Part shown: one piece after another, positions 1-8,491 of the stretch
Layout of the letters: each line of letters begins with the position of its first letter
Numbering within the stretch: position 1 is the first letter of the stretch
Assembly (NCBI GenBank): GCA_963676725.1
Contig: OY781463.1
Location: 4,402,001-4,466,000 of the forward strand
DNA: 64,000 bases
Reading direction: 5' to 3'
Source of the DNA: G963662905 sp963676725
GTDB lineage: Bacteria; Bacteroidota; Bacteroidia; Bacteroidales; WRLA01
Notes under the pieces: generated by a model
The model's input: only the letters and a program-made list of their open reading frames with translations
Database searches by the model: none
Told to the model about the DNA's origin: nothing
Translations under genes and position numbers: made by a program

Positions 1-2
1 CG

Positions 3-833
3 GGTATTTATCCGATGTGGGATCGTTTTGGTTTTAATTATGAAAACGGACAAGCCTGGGATGCCCTAAATAAAATCATGCATTCTGGAAAAATGGATCT
101 GGTTGGCCTCCATTGCCATATCGGAACATTCATCATGTCCTCCGATGCTTATGCTGTTGCAGCACGAAAACTTGCCGACCTTGCTACCGGACTCAAACTG
201 AAATACAAGCACACAATAAAATATATTGATCTTGGTGGCGGTTTTGCTTCATCAAACACACTAAAAGGCGCTTATCTTCAGGGTGCAGACCTAAGCCCAC
301 GCATGGACGACTATGCAGAAGCAATTAGCACCGCATTATTGAACAGCGATTTTCCCCCCGAAGACATGCCACTGCTGATCCTCGAAACAGGCCGCGCACT
401 CATCGACACTGCCGGATATTTATTGGGCACCGTACTTGCAAACAAACGCTCAAAAACAGGTCAACGCTTTACGATTGTTGATGTGGGGGTAAATATTCTG
501 TTTACTTCATTCTGGTATGACCATAAAATCAGTCCGGCGCAAAAATTTTCACAGTATACCGAATCTACAACGATCTACGGGCCACTGTGCATGAATATTG
601 ATGTCATTCGCGAATCCCTTGATATGCCACTGTTGAATAAAGGCGATCATTTTATTGTTCATCATGCCGGGGCATACAATATGACACAATGGATGCAGTT
701 TATTACTTTAAGACCCAATGTTGTACTTATAGACGAACACTCTAAAACGCACATTATTAGGGAAAAAGAAAATATCAACAGCATACGTGATCAGGAAAGG
801 CTACCCGAACACCTACGTGATTTTAATCTTTAA
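3..833 (+). CDS. PLP-dependent decarboxylase, LysA (diaminopimelate decarboxylase) family, 5' truncated
   Basis: The open frame runs in from the window edge, so the N-terminus with the PLP lysine is missing. What remains is the alanine-racemase-like barrel and the C-terminal sheet domain of fold-III decarboxylases. HCHIG lies near nt 111-125, GGGF near nt 233-244 (phosphate-binding Gly loop), and ETGRALI matches the E-x-G-R PLP pocket segment. Near the C-terminus YGPLCMNID corresponds to the LysA GPLCESGD active-site loop: the Cys and Asp are kept but the middle differs. The family decarboxylates meso-diaminopimelate to lysine or acts on related basic amino acids. The altered loop means the substrate may not be diaminopimelate. 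It is followed after 10 nt by the DUF4405 gene. Confidence 0.8.
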   Translation, partial: GIYPMWDRFGFNYENGQAWDALNKIMHSGKMDLVGLHCHIGTFIMSSDAYAVAARKLADLATGLKLKYKHTIKYIDLGGGFASSNTLKGAYLQGADLSPRMDDYAEAISTALLNSDFPPEDMPLLILETGRALIDTAGYLLGTVLANKRSKTGQRFTIVDVGVNILFTSFWYDHKISPAQKFSQYTESTTIYGPLCMNIDVIRESLDMPLLNKGDHFIVHHAGAYNMTQWMQFITLRPNVVLIDEHSKTHIIREKENINSIRDQERLPEHLRDFNL

Positions 834-843
834 GAGCATCGAA

Positions 844-1578
844 ATGAAAACTAAAAAAAACAATAGTTTCAACAGCCGCCAATTTGTATCGGTTTTACTC
901 TCATTCATTTTCATCGCATTAATCCTTTCAGGCATCATACTCTTTTTGGTGCCTTCGGGGCGTATTGCTCATGCAGATCATTGGCAGATTATGGGGCTGA
1001 GTAAAGACGACTGGGCTGATGTACACCTTGTTTTTAGTCTGTTTTTCCTAATTGGTATTGTATTTCATGTGATTTATAATTTTAGCTGCTTCCTTCATTA
1101 TTTCAAAAGCCATATCACAAAAAAGCTGGCATTTCGGAAAGAATGGGTGTTGGCTTTTCTTGGCTTTGTATTGATCCTTCTCCTTTCCCTATCCACCGTT
1201 TGGCCTTTTGGAAACCTACAAACATGGCGCGATTATTTTCGCCAAGAATATTGGGAACAGCCCGGAACACAAGCCGTAAAAGGCAGGCATCAAGCAAATT
1301 TGGAAACAGGGAAAAGACATAACGCACAGGGAACCCGGCAGAAACAAAGGGAGAGCCTTCATTCTGAAGCGGAACATGAAGCACATCAAGGCAAAGGCTT
1401 TGGTCGCATGAGCATGAACGATGCTTTGGAGCAGGCAGGCGTTTCATACACATTGGCAGAGGAACGATTGAAGGCTGCAGGCTATACCGAATTCAACAAA
1501 GACGAATCCTTGCGGAAAATTTCTACACGAAAAGGACAAACTCCTCGTGAATTATTTGATATAATTGCAGGAAATTAA
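844..1578 (+). CDS. DUF4405-type membrane protein with charged C-terminal tail
   Basis: The protein has 244 residues when started at ATG 844, 10 nt after the previous stop; a longer frame from 787 overlaps the decarboxylase and is less likely. Three membrane segments are visible (about residues 14-36, 59-83, 101-120). His61 and His75 sit 14 residues apart in the second helix, a spacing like that of b-type cytochrome-like DUF4405 proteins, so haem binding is possible but not shown. Residues 120-190 are hydrophilic and rich in Gln, Lys and His. The last 55 residues look like a small helical domain. It is packed 6 nt before the aminotransferase gene. No function can be assigned beyond a probable inner-membrane redox-type protein. 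Confidence 0.7.
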   Translation: MKTKKNNSFNSRQFVSVLLSFIFIALILSGIILFLVPSGRIAHADHWQIMGLSKDDWADVHLVFSLFFLIGIVFHVIYNFSCFLHYFKSHITKKLAFRKEWVLAFLGFVLILLLSLSTVWPFGNLQTWRDYFRQEYWEQPGTQAVKGRHQANLETGKRHNAQGTRQKQRESLHSEAEHEAHQGKGFGRMSMNDALEQAGVSYTLAEERLKAAGYTEFNKDESLRKISTRKGQTPRELFDIIAGN

Positions 1579-1584
1579 GCGCCA

Positions 1585-2733
1585 ATGATCCCTGAAAAAG
1601 AACCAAAAGAATCCTTAATTGGATTTATGAGCAATAAGGTAAAATCTGGCGGGGGTATAAATCTGGCGCAAGGCTTGCCCGGCTTTCCCCCTCCTGCTAC
1701 TTTACTCGATGAACTGCATCAACTTACTTATGATAATATTCATCAATATGCTCCCGGCAATGGAAATGCCCGCCTTGTAAAATGCCTGCAAAATCACTAT
1801 GCCGAAGCCTCGGTTAATGAAGATGAATTATTGGTTGTGCAAGGCGCAACTGAAGCGGCTGCTCTTATATTTACATACTTGAACAGAATTTTGCCCGAAA
1901 ATAAATCCTGTCTGGCTTTTGATCCGGCCTATGAAACCTATCAGCAATTGCCGCAAATCCATAACAGGCAATACCACTCTTTTGACCTAAACAATAATCT
2001 TGACATTGATTTTGATGCTTTGAGAGATTTCATTTGGGATAAAAACACAGGCATCATTTTTATTAATTCCCCCGGCAATCCTTTAGGAAAAGTCTGGACT
2101 AAAGAGGAATTTGATCAACTCCTTCATATTTGCGAAAAGCATGGTATTTACCTTATTATTGATGCTGTTTATCGCGAGCTTGTTTTTGAAAAGAGCTATA
2201 AAGCATACATTCCTATTGATCGGATGAATAAACGGGTTTTCTATCTTAACAGCTTATCCAAGCTGTTGAGCATTACCGGTTGGCGTATTGGCTACTTGAT
2301 TTGCCATTCTGATCATATGATGCATATTCGAAATATCCACGATTATACCGGTTTGTGTGCCAGCTCCATCCTGCAGGAAGCAGCAGCACGATATTTAGAA
2401 AAATCTGATTTTGGAAAAGATTATGTGCTGGAGCTTCGCCAAAAAATTGCCTCAAACCTTCTATTGGCACAAAAGGCATTAAAAAAATTGGGCTTTGAAA
2501 TTCCCAAAATTGAAGGAGGCTATTTTATATGGTGCCGTCTTCCCGATGGATTTACAAATGGTTATACTTTTTCCATTGATTTATATGAAAAAACAAAAGT
2601 CGCTGTCGTTCCAGGAATTCACTTTTCTGAAAAAGCAGGGAATTTTATCCGCATCAATATCGCTCGGGAAAAAGAAGAAATAGAGCGGGCATTAGAAGCA
2701 ATAAGGGGGTATATTTCAAGAAAGGCAAAGTAA
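1585..2733 (+). CDS. Class I/II PLP-dependent aminotransferase
   Basis: A complete fold-type I aminotransferase of 382 residues. GGGINLAQGLPGFPPP at the N-terminus and NSPGNPLG in the middle are typical of the methionine/kynurenine aminotransferase branch. Lys226 in SLSKLL, followed by TGWRIGY, is the Schiff-base lysine; FIRINIA near the end carries the substrate-carboxylate Arg. The family moves an amino group from an amino acid to a 2-oxo acid in the cytoplasm; the exact amino acid cannot be read from sequence. The start at ATG 1585 follows the DUF4405 stop by 6 nt, so the first three genes are probably co-transcribed. Confidence 0.88.
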   Translation: MIPEKEPKESLIGFMSNKVKSGGGINLAQGLPGFPPPATLLDELHQLTYDNIHQYAPGNGNARLVKCLQNHYAEASVNEDELLVVQGATEAAALIFTYLNRILPENKSCLAFDPAYETYQQLPQIHNRQYHSFDLNNNLDIDFDALRDFIWDKNTGIIFINSPGNPLGKVWTKEEFDQLLHICEKHGIYLIIDAVYRELVFEKSYKAYIPIDRMNKRVFYLNSLSKLLSITGWRIGYLICHSDHMMHIRNIHDYTGLCASSILQEAAARYLEKSDFGKDYVLELRQKIASNLLLAQKALKKLGFEIPKIEGGYFIWCRLPDGFTNGYTFSIDLYEKTKVAVVPGIHFSEKAGNFIRINIAREKEEIERALEAIRGYISRKAK

Positions 2734-2739
2734 GGCGTT

Positions 2740-2768
2740 TTGTTCTAACTTATTTTATGGTAAATTTG
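2740..2768 (+). promoter_or_regulatory. Bacteroidota-type promoter for the urea-transporter/M23 operon
   Basis: TTG at 2740-2742 and TAAATTTG at 2761-2768 match the Bacteroidota -33 TTG and -7 TAnnTTTG elements, with 18 nt between them. Transcription would begin about 6-8 nt further on, leaving almost no leader before the conserved protein begins. This matters for the start codon of the next gene. Confidence 0.6.
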
Positions 2769-2783
2769 TGAAAGACTAAAATT

Positions 2784-4988
2784 CTGAAAACACACAGAAC
2801 ACATATCGAGGCCTTTCTGGAAGGCATTATTCAAAGCTACGCTCAGGTTTTTTTCTCCGGCAACCGACGCTTTGCATTAATATTGTTATTTGTCTCGTTT
2901 TTCGACCTTAACGCAGGTTTTAGTGGGCTTTTGGCTGTTGTTGTTGCCAATGGCTCTGCTTGGGTAATGGGTTTTAATAGAACCAATATCCGCTTGGGTT
3001 TCTATGGGTTTAATGCCCTGCTTGTTGGTTTAGGTTTTGGGGTGTATTATCAGCCCGGCCTAGCATTTTTTATGGTTTTATTCTTTGTTTCCGTTTTCAC
3101 GCTTTTTCTCTGTTTGTTTTTTGAAGGGATGATCGGAAAATACGGTTTGCCTTACCTAAGCCTTGCGTTTATGATTGGGATCTGGACCGTAAGTCTAGCG
3201 GGGCGCCAATTTGGAATGCTGGAAATCAGCGAACGCGGCATTTATATGATGAATGAGATGCAGCAATTGGGCGGACCGCATGCTTTAGGCGTTTATGAAT
3301 GGTTTAATAACCTGGCACTTCCCGAACCCGTTACTATTTATTTTCGGTCTCTCGGAGCCATTTTCTTTCAGTACCATTTATTTGCAGGACTTCTGATTGC
3401 GTTAGGTTTATTGTATTATTCGCGCATTTCTTTTCTGATGTCGCTTATTGGTTTCTTTTCTGCATATCTGTTTTATGGACTTACAGGAGCCAACATTGAA
3501 GAACTAAGTTACTACTATATTGGCTTTAATTTTATTCTAACAGCCATTGCCTTAGGCGGTATTTTCCTAATTCCCGACCGAACCGCTGTACTTTCGGTTA
3601 TACTGCTTGTTCCTGTAATTGCCATGATGATTACAAGTACAGCATTCTTTTTCAGTCAGTTTCAGCTTTCTGTATACTCCTTGCCATTTAATGTTGTTGT
3701 CTTGATGTTTCTTTATGTGCTGCGTTTCCGAACCAGAGGCGTAAAAAACCCGCAAATTGTTCGTGTTCAGCACTTTTCGCCGGAACGAAATCTATATGCC
3801 CACAGGAATTACGACCAACGTTTTCATGATGGACTGTATTTTAGCATTAGTTTGCCTTTCTGGGGAGAATGGGTTATCACCCAGGGGCATGATGGGGAAC
3901 ATACGCATAAAAACGATTGGAAACATGCCTGGGATTTTGAAATCCGCGATGACGAAGGAAACACATTTCAAGGAGCAGGAAATCAACTCAGTGATTATTA
4001 TTGCTATGGCAAACCGGTTGTAGCTCCCTCCGATGCAATGGTTTATGATATACTCGATGGCATCGAAGATAATGATATTGGAGATATGAACCTGGAGCAA
4101 AACTGGGGAAATACCATCATCCTAAAACATGGTGAAGGCATATTCACAAAACTATGCCATCTTCAAAATGCATCATTTAAAGTATATATTGGTCAACAGG
4201 TGCAAAAAGGACAGGTTCTTGCCGCTGCAGGAAATTCCGGACGAAGTCCTGTGCCCCACCTGCATATGCAAATACAAACCACACCCTATATTGGTAGTAA
4301 AACATTGGAGTATCCACTGAGCGATTTTGTTGTGTATGAAAAAAATGAAGTCCTCCTTCAAACTTATACCATTCCCAAAATTTCACAAACGGTTTCATCA
4401 TTGCCATACAGCAAAGAACTTGCCGGTGCATTCCATTTTGTTCCAGGTCAAATAGTTAAAGGTCAATGGATTGACAAAGAAATAACGAAAGACTTCAGTT
4501 GGGAGCTTAAATCAGACAGCCTGAATAACCAATGGTTTTATTGTTCAAAAACCAATTCAAAAGCATATTTCCATCATCAAAAAGGCATCTTCTATTTCAC
4601 ATATTTCGAAGGGAACAAAAGTTCTGCCCTTTTTTGGTTTTACCTATCCTCATTCAAAATTGTTGGCGGTTTTATTAAAGGGCTAAGACTTGAAGAACAA
4701 CTTCCTGATAATATTTTGCTCCCCAAATGGGTCAATCTGATACAAGATTTATGCGCCCCATTTTTTATTTTCAGCAAAGCATCATACAGACTTGGTTACT
4801 CGAACCAAAAAAGCGATATATCCGATTCTGTAAGCATCTTAGAATCAAATTTTGACCAATATGCTTTTGGTCGAAAATTAATAAGCATTTCTAGCACAAT
4901 TACTGTCCAAAACAGCAGTGTTCAAAACATTTCATTTAGCACTGGCTGTAAAATTCAATTTATTTATGACGAGTATCCAATTTCATAA
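2784..4988 (+). CDS. Urea-transporter-like membrane domain fused to a LytM/M23 peptidase domain
   Basis: An N-terminal polytopic domain (about 10 hydrophobic segments) resembles the urea transporter (UT) family. A soluble C-terminal domain carries a full M23 zinc site. Numbered from the first usual start codon (TTG 2883), it holds His348 and Asp351 in KHAWDF, and His459/His461 in HLHMQ. M23 enzymes cut peptidoglycan cross-bridges, so the C-terminal part should act in the periplasm. TTG 2883 lies inside the first membrane segment. About 33 further in-frame residues, including EGIIQSYAQVFFSGNRRFAL, look like genuine UT N-terminus and reach back to a stop at 2769. No ATG, GTG or TTG occurs there; CTG 2784 or ATT 2781 is the likely start. 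The 3' end overlaps the next gene by 23 nt. About 200 residues after the M23 site match nothing I recognise. Confidence 0.8.
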   Translation: MKTHRTHIEAFLEGIIQSYAQVFFSGNRRFALILLFVSFFDLNAGFSGLLAVVVANGSAWVMGFNRTNIRLGFYGFNALLVGLGFGVYYQPGLAFFMVLFFVSVFTLFLCLFFEGMIGKYGLPYLSLAFMIGIWTVSLAGRQFGMLEISERGIYMMNEMQQLGGPHALGVYEWFNNLALPEPVTIYFRSLGAIFFQYHLFAGLLIALGLLYYSRISFLMSLIGFFSAYLFYGLTGANIEELSYYYIGFNFILTAIALGGIFLIPDRTAVLSVILLVPVIAMMITSTAFFFSQFQLSVYSLPFNVVVLMFLYVLRFRTRGVKNPQIVRVQHFSPERNLYAHRNYDQRFHDGLYFSISLPFWGEWVITQGHDGEHTHKNDWKHAWDFEIRDDEGNTFQGAGNQLSDYYCYGKPVVAPSDAMVYDILDGIEDNDIGDMNLEQNWGNTIILKHGEGIFTKLCHLQNASFKVYIGQQVQKGQVLAAAGNSGRSPVPHLHMQIQTTPYIGSKTLEYPLSDFVVYEKNEVLLQTYTIPKISQTVSSLPYSKELAGAFHFVPGQIVKGQWIDKEITKDFSWELKSDSLNNQWFYCSKTNSKAYFHHQKGIFYFTYFEGNKSSALFWFYLSSFKIVGGFIKGLRLEEQLPDNILLPKWVNLIQDLCAPFFIFSKASYRLGYSNQKSDISDSVSILESNFDQYAFGRKLISISSTITVQNSSVQNISFSTGCKIQFIYDEYPIS

Positions 4989-6423
4989 TAGCTCAAAAAA
5001 ATTTTTATTCGTATGTGGGCTTTTTCTTTTAAGCCTAAGCATACAGGCTCAAAATAAGAATTATGCCTACTATGATGCAGCATCATATGCCCAATACAGT
5101 GCTGGCGCATGGGATGAAGTAATTGTTCTGTGCAACGAAGCTATTGATCAAGGTTTTAGCTCATATTTTATTCAAATACGGATGGCATATGCCTATTTTT
5201 ATTTAGGTAATTACCGAAAAGCGGGCAAGCATTTTAAAGAATCGCTCCTTTTTTCCCCTAAGGATAATATTGCCAAGCAGATGTACTTTTTATCCTTAAA
5301 ATATAGTGGCCAAAAAGAGAGAGCCGCCTTTTATGCCCGAAAACACGATCTCGAAGGAGTCTCCTTTGTATTGGATGCCAATGCGGCTTTTTCAAGTACC
5401 GCTTTTTCGTATCCGGGAAACGATCCCTCAATAAATAGCGACAATGTATATGTTCAGTACGCCCAAGAAAGCAGTTCTTCCGTTTATGAAGCGAATTTTA
5501 CAATGGTTCCCAGCAATTTTCTGAGCCTTACTTTCTCAGCAAAAACATTGACTATTCAAAAAAATGAACACATCAAGTTTTATGATCAGAATGACCCAGA
5601 AATAAGTCAGGTAGATTACAGTTGGGGCTTTGTTCGAAGCGTGGATTTATCGGCAAAACCGTCAGAAACCTTAATAACAGGGAAGGTAAACCAATCCGAA
5701 TATTATCTTAAGGCAGGCCTGCAGTTATCTGAAAAATGGATGCTGCATGCCGCTGTGAATTTTATTCAGGTAAAAATCCCCAATATTAGTTCCGAAATTA
5801 CCTTTGAATCTCATTACGACACTGCCTTGTATATCGCCACAACAGATTCTGTTCTACCAATGGAATATGAAACCTATCAATACACAAACAAGCAGTACGG
5901 CAGGATCAGCATCAACGAACATATTGTTTATTTGGGGTTTACAGGCGATTTTGGAAAAAGCAACATCAGACTCTTTGGTACCTACAGCAATTTTATGGAA
6001 CGAAATCAGTATGAAGCCGGGCTCTACTATACATTTTACCCCCAAGGTAACTTAAATTTCTACTTACAGGCAGGCGGAATTTATCTTAATGATGATGGAA
6101 ATGGCTCAATTATTGCTGATGGGCTCCTAGGTTTTTCATTATCAAAAAGTTTATGGTTCAATACTTGGCTTCAGGCAGGCCGGATAAAGCAAGCAAACTT
6201 TATGGAAGGTTCATTAGTGTTTAATCAGCCCGAAAAAGTAAATTTGCGCACAGGTGCAGGATTTATTTATTTAATTTCTGAACACCTGCAATTCAGCCTG
6301 AACTATGTTTTCCAACAAAAAAACCAAGAGTACATTTCCGTATCTTCGCAGAAAGAAATTACTTTTGTACAACAGGAATATTATTCACACACAATAAATG
6401 GAGGTATAAAATGGACCTTTTAA
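4966..6423 (+). CDS. TPR plus outer-membrane beta-barrel protein, YaiO-like
   Basis: I chose ATG 4966 because a signal peptide follows directly (KKFLFVCGLFLLSLSIQAQN, cleavage before Gln). Mature residues to about 130 form TPR-like helix pairs (YAYFYLGNYRKAGKHFKESL). The remaining 330 residues are alternating aromatic beta strands ending in KWTF, an outer-membrane barrel signature with terminal Phe. This layout matches the YaiO family, whose role is not well defined. The gene overlaps the M23 fusion upstream by 23 nt and the TPR gene downstream by 13 nt. Translational coupling is likely and the three products may form one envelope complex. Confidence 0.75.
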   Translation: MTSIQFHNSSKKFLFVCGLFLLSLSIQAQNKNYAYYDAASYAQYSAGAWDEVIVLCNEAIDQGFSSYFIQIRMAYAYFYLGNYRKAGKHFKESLLFSPKDNIAKQMYFLSLKYSGQKERAAFYARKHDLEGVSFVLDANAAFSSTAFSYPGNDPSINSDNVYVQYAQESSSSVYEANFTMVPSNFLSLTFSAKTLTIQKNEHIKFYDQNDPEISQVDYSWGFVRSVDLSAKPSETLITGKVNQSEYYLKAGLQLSEKWMLHAAVNFIQVKIPNISSEITFESHYDTALYIATTDSVLPMEYETYQYTNKQYGRISINEHIVYLGFTGDFGKSNIRLFGTYSNFMERNQYEAGLYYTFYPQGNLNFYLQAGGIYLNDDGNGSIIADGLLGFSLSKSLWFNTWLQAGRIKQANFMEGSLVFNQPEKVNLRTGAGFIYLISEHLQFSLNYVFQQKNQEYISVSSQKEITFVQQEYYSHTINGGIKWTF

Positions 6424-7034
6424 GAAAAATTATACTAAGCATCCTGATCCTATTTATAACGGTTTTCGCATTAAATGCACAAGATTACCAAACACAAATT
6501 GATGCATTTAAGCAGAGTTATGCCGATGAATATGCTGGCGACTATTCAAAAGCGGCCGAAGATTTAAAAGCAATATACGATGCAGAGTCCTACGCACAAA
6601 ACATTCGTTTGGGATGGTTAAGTTATATGCAGGGATTATTCAATGAATCCATGGCCTATTATCAAAAAAGTATTAGCCTGATGCCTTTATCAATAGAAGC
6701 GCGCTTAGGCTATGCTTTGCCCACATCAGCATCAGGCAACTGGGATGCTGTAATCAATAAATACCATGAAATCTTAAAAATTGACCCACAAAACTCTTTG
6801 GTGAACTATCGAATGGCTAGTTATTACTATAATCAGCAAAACTATACTACAGCATATGGCTATATCGAAAAAGTAGTAAACCTCTACCCTTTTGATTATG
6901 ATGGAACCATACTAATGGCCTGGATTGAGCTGAAACTTGGCAAACTCAGGGAGGCCAAAGTATTATTCAATAAAGCATTAATGATAAGGCCCAACGATGT
7001 AAGCGCACTTGAAGGGCTCAAACAAATACAGTAA
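6411..7034 (+). CDS. Secreted TPR-repeat protein
   Basis: 207 residues with a signal peptide ending LNAQDYQ (predicted mature N-terminal Gln). The rest is helical repeats, including YMQGLFNESMAYYQKSISL, YHEILKIDPQNSLVNYRMA and AKVLFNKALMIRPNDVSA, i.e. about four to five TPR motifs. It should be a periplasmic protein-protein interaction scaffold. It starts inside the 3' end of the barrel gene (13-nt overlap) and ends 7 nt before the glutaminyl cyclase, so it belongs to the same operon. The N-terminal TPR part of the barrel protein and this protein may be related by duplication. Confidence 0.75.
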   Translation: MDLLRKIILSILILFITVFALNAQDYQTQIDAFKQSYADEYAGDYSKAAEDLKAIYDAESYAQNIRLGWLSYMQGLFNESMAYYQKSISLMPLSIEARLGYALPTSASGNWDAVINKYHEILKIDPQNSLVNYRMASYYYNQQNYTTAYGYIEKVVNLYPFDYDGTILMAWIELKLGKLREAKVLFNKALMIRPNDVSALEGLKQIQ

Positions 7035-7041
7035 TAAAACA

Positions 7042-8049
7042 ATGAGAATCAACTTCAAATTGATAAGCCTGATTTTAGGCGTCTTCCTTTTTACATTGGC
7101 TTGTGCTCCAAAAAAAACAAATGAGGAAAAACAGAGCACCCAAAAGCAAAAACACGTTTTTGTGCCTGATTTTAATGCGGATAGTGCTTTTCAGTTTGTA
7201 AAAGCGCAAACCGATTTTGGCCCACGCACTCCAAATTCTGAAGCGGCCGCACAATGTGCCCAATACCTCGAAAAAACCCTCTTGCGTTTCACAAAGGATG
7301 TGCAAGTACAACAATTCAAAGCATATGCTTATAATGGGAAGCAGCTGAACGGAAAAAATATTATTGCATCATTCAATCCGGAAAGCCAAAACAGGATTTT
7401 TCTCTCTGCTCACTGGGATTCAAGGCCAACAGCCGATCACGATCCCGACGAAAGCAATCATAATAAAGCGATTGATGGTGCAAATGACGGCGCAAGTGGT
7501 GTGGGTGTTCTTTTAGAAATTGCACGAATTTTCGCAACAAATCCTCCACCTATTGGTGTCGATATTATTCTCTTCGATTTAGAAGATTATGGTGCGCCAC
7601 AAGATCAGCAAAGTCGTGATGGAGGCGATTATTGGGGATTGGGCTCACAATATTGGGCAAAAAACCCTCATGTATATGATTATCAGGCCAAATACGGAAT
7701 ATTACTCGATATGGTAGGAGATCCTAAAGCACGTTTCCCAATGGAAGGCTACTCATTATATTACGCACCATCCCTTGTGAAAAAAGTATGGGAAACTGCC
7801 GCGCGTATTGGTTATGGCGATTATTTCATTAAAGAAAAAGGCGGGTATATTACTGACGATCATTATTATATCAATAATATTGCACAGATTCCCACGATTG
7901 ATATTATCCATCTAGAACCTTCTTCTTCCAATGGTACTTTTGTGGATTATTGGCATACAATGGGCGATTCTATCGATAAAATAGACCCGACAACCCTTAG
8001 GGTGGTTGGGAAAGTTGTTTTGCAAACCGTGTATGAAGAAGGGCAGTAA
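7042..8049 (+). CDS. Glutaminyl-peptide cyclotransferase, M28 fold, lipoprotein
   Basis: 335 residues from ATG 7042. An upstream in-frame start at 7009 would precede the lipoprotein signal and overlap the TPR gene. The lipobox is FTLAC. Zinc-site and fold motifs of type II (animal-like) glutaminyl cyclases and M28 peptidases are all present: SAHWDSRPTAD, DGANDGASGVGVLLEIA, FDLEDYG, LLDMVGD, ITDDHYY, IDIIHL and YWHTMGDSIDKID. The DMVGD...EGYS and ITDDH...TIDIIH blocks resemble what I recall of the Porphyromonas enzyme. It would turn N-terminal Gln of exported proteins into pyroglutamate in the periplasm. This fits the seven signal peptides in this window that leave Gln at the mature N-terminus. 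A plain M28 aminopeptidase is the alternative. Confidence 0.82.
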   Translation: MRINFKLISLILGVFLFTLACAPKKTNEEKQSTQKQKHVFVPDFNADSAFQFVKAQTDFGPRTPNSEAAAQCAQYLEKTLLRFTKDVQVQQFKAYAYNGKQLNGKNIIASFNPESQNRIFLSAHWDSRPTADHDPDESNHNKAIDGANDGASGVGVLLEIARIFATNPPPIGVDIILFDLEDYGAPQDQQSRDGGDYWGLGSQYWAKNPHVYDYQAKYGILLDMVGDPKARFPMEGYSLYYAPSLVKKVWETAARIGYGDYFIKEKGGYITDDHYYINNIAQIPTIDIIHLEPSSSNGTFVDYWHTMGDSIDKIDPTTLRVVGKVVLQTVYEEGQ

Positions 8050-8083
8050 CTAGTGTCTGTCCACGAACCCAATGTCTATTTCC

Positions 8084-8491
8084 TTAAGAAAAGCGTTTCT
8101 TATGATAATCAGGTTCTTTAAGCTCTAGGCATTTTTGGATAATTGCTACAAGATGAAGATAAATCTGCAAATCGTTTTTTTGCAGATACCTTAAAGCATC
8201 TGCTTTGTTTTGGCAGGCACGGGCAAAAATAACATAGAATTTAAAACCATGTTTTAGCAGCCAAGGAATTGGAGCTTCAAAGCCGTCAATCGCATGGTCT
8301 AAAGCCGCCAAATGGGGATAATTTTTCAATAACCAATCAAAAGCTTTCGTGCTGCCATTTATCGAATTCGATAAAGCAGCAAGTTCGGGGTATCCATTTT
8401 TCAACAACCAATTATGAATCTCCTTATTATCTTTTAAGGACTCTCCAAAAGCGAGCAATATTTTGGCCGGATACCTGAACTCTTTATTCAT
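8084..8491 (-). CDS. Hypothetical protein with four short helical repeats
   Basis: 135 residues, no signal peptide, family not recognised. About four repeats of 23-26 residues are visible, built on W-L-L-K-[NH]-x-[YF]-P-x-L-A-A-L-x-x-[AS]-I-x-G. Examples are WLLKNGYPELAAL, WLLKNYPHLAAL and WLLKHGFKFYVIF; the last repeat is degenerate (YLQKNDLQIYLHL). This suggests a small all-alpha solenoid for protein binding. The start codon lies 8 nt inside the 3' end of the radical SAM gene on the same strand, so the two are translationally coupled. Confidence 0.6.
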   Translation of the reverse strand: MNKEFRYPAKILLAFGESLKDNKEIHNWLLKNGYPELAALSNSINGSTKAFDWLLKNYPHLAALDHAIDGFEAPIPWLLKHGFKFYVIFARACQNKADALRYLQKNDLQIYLHLVAIIQKCLELKEPDYHKKRFS

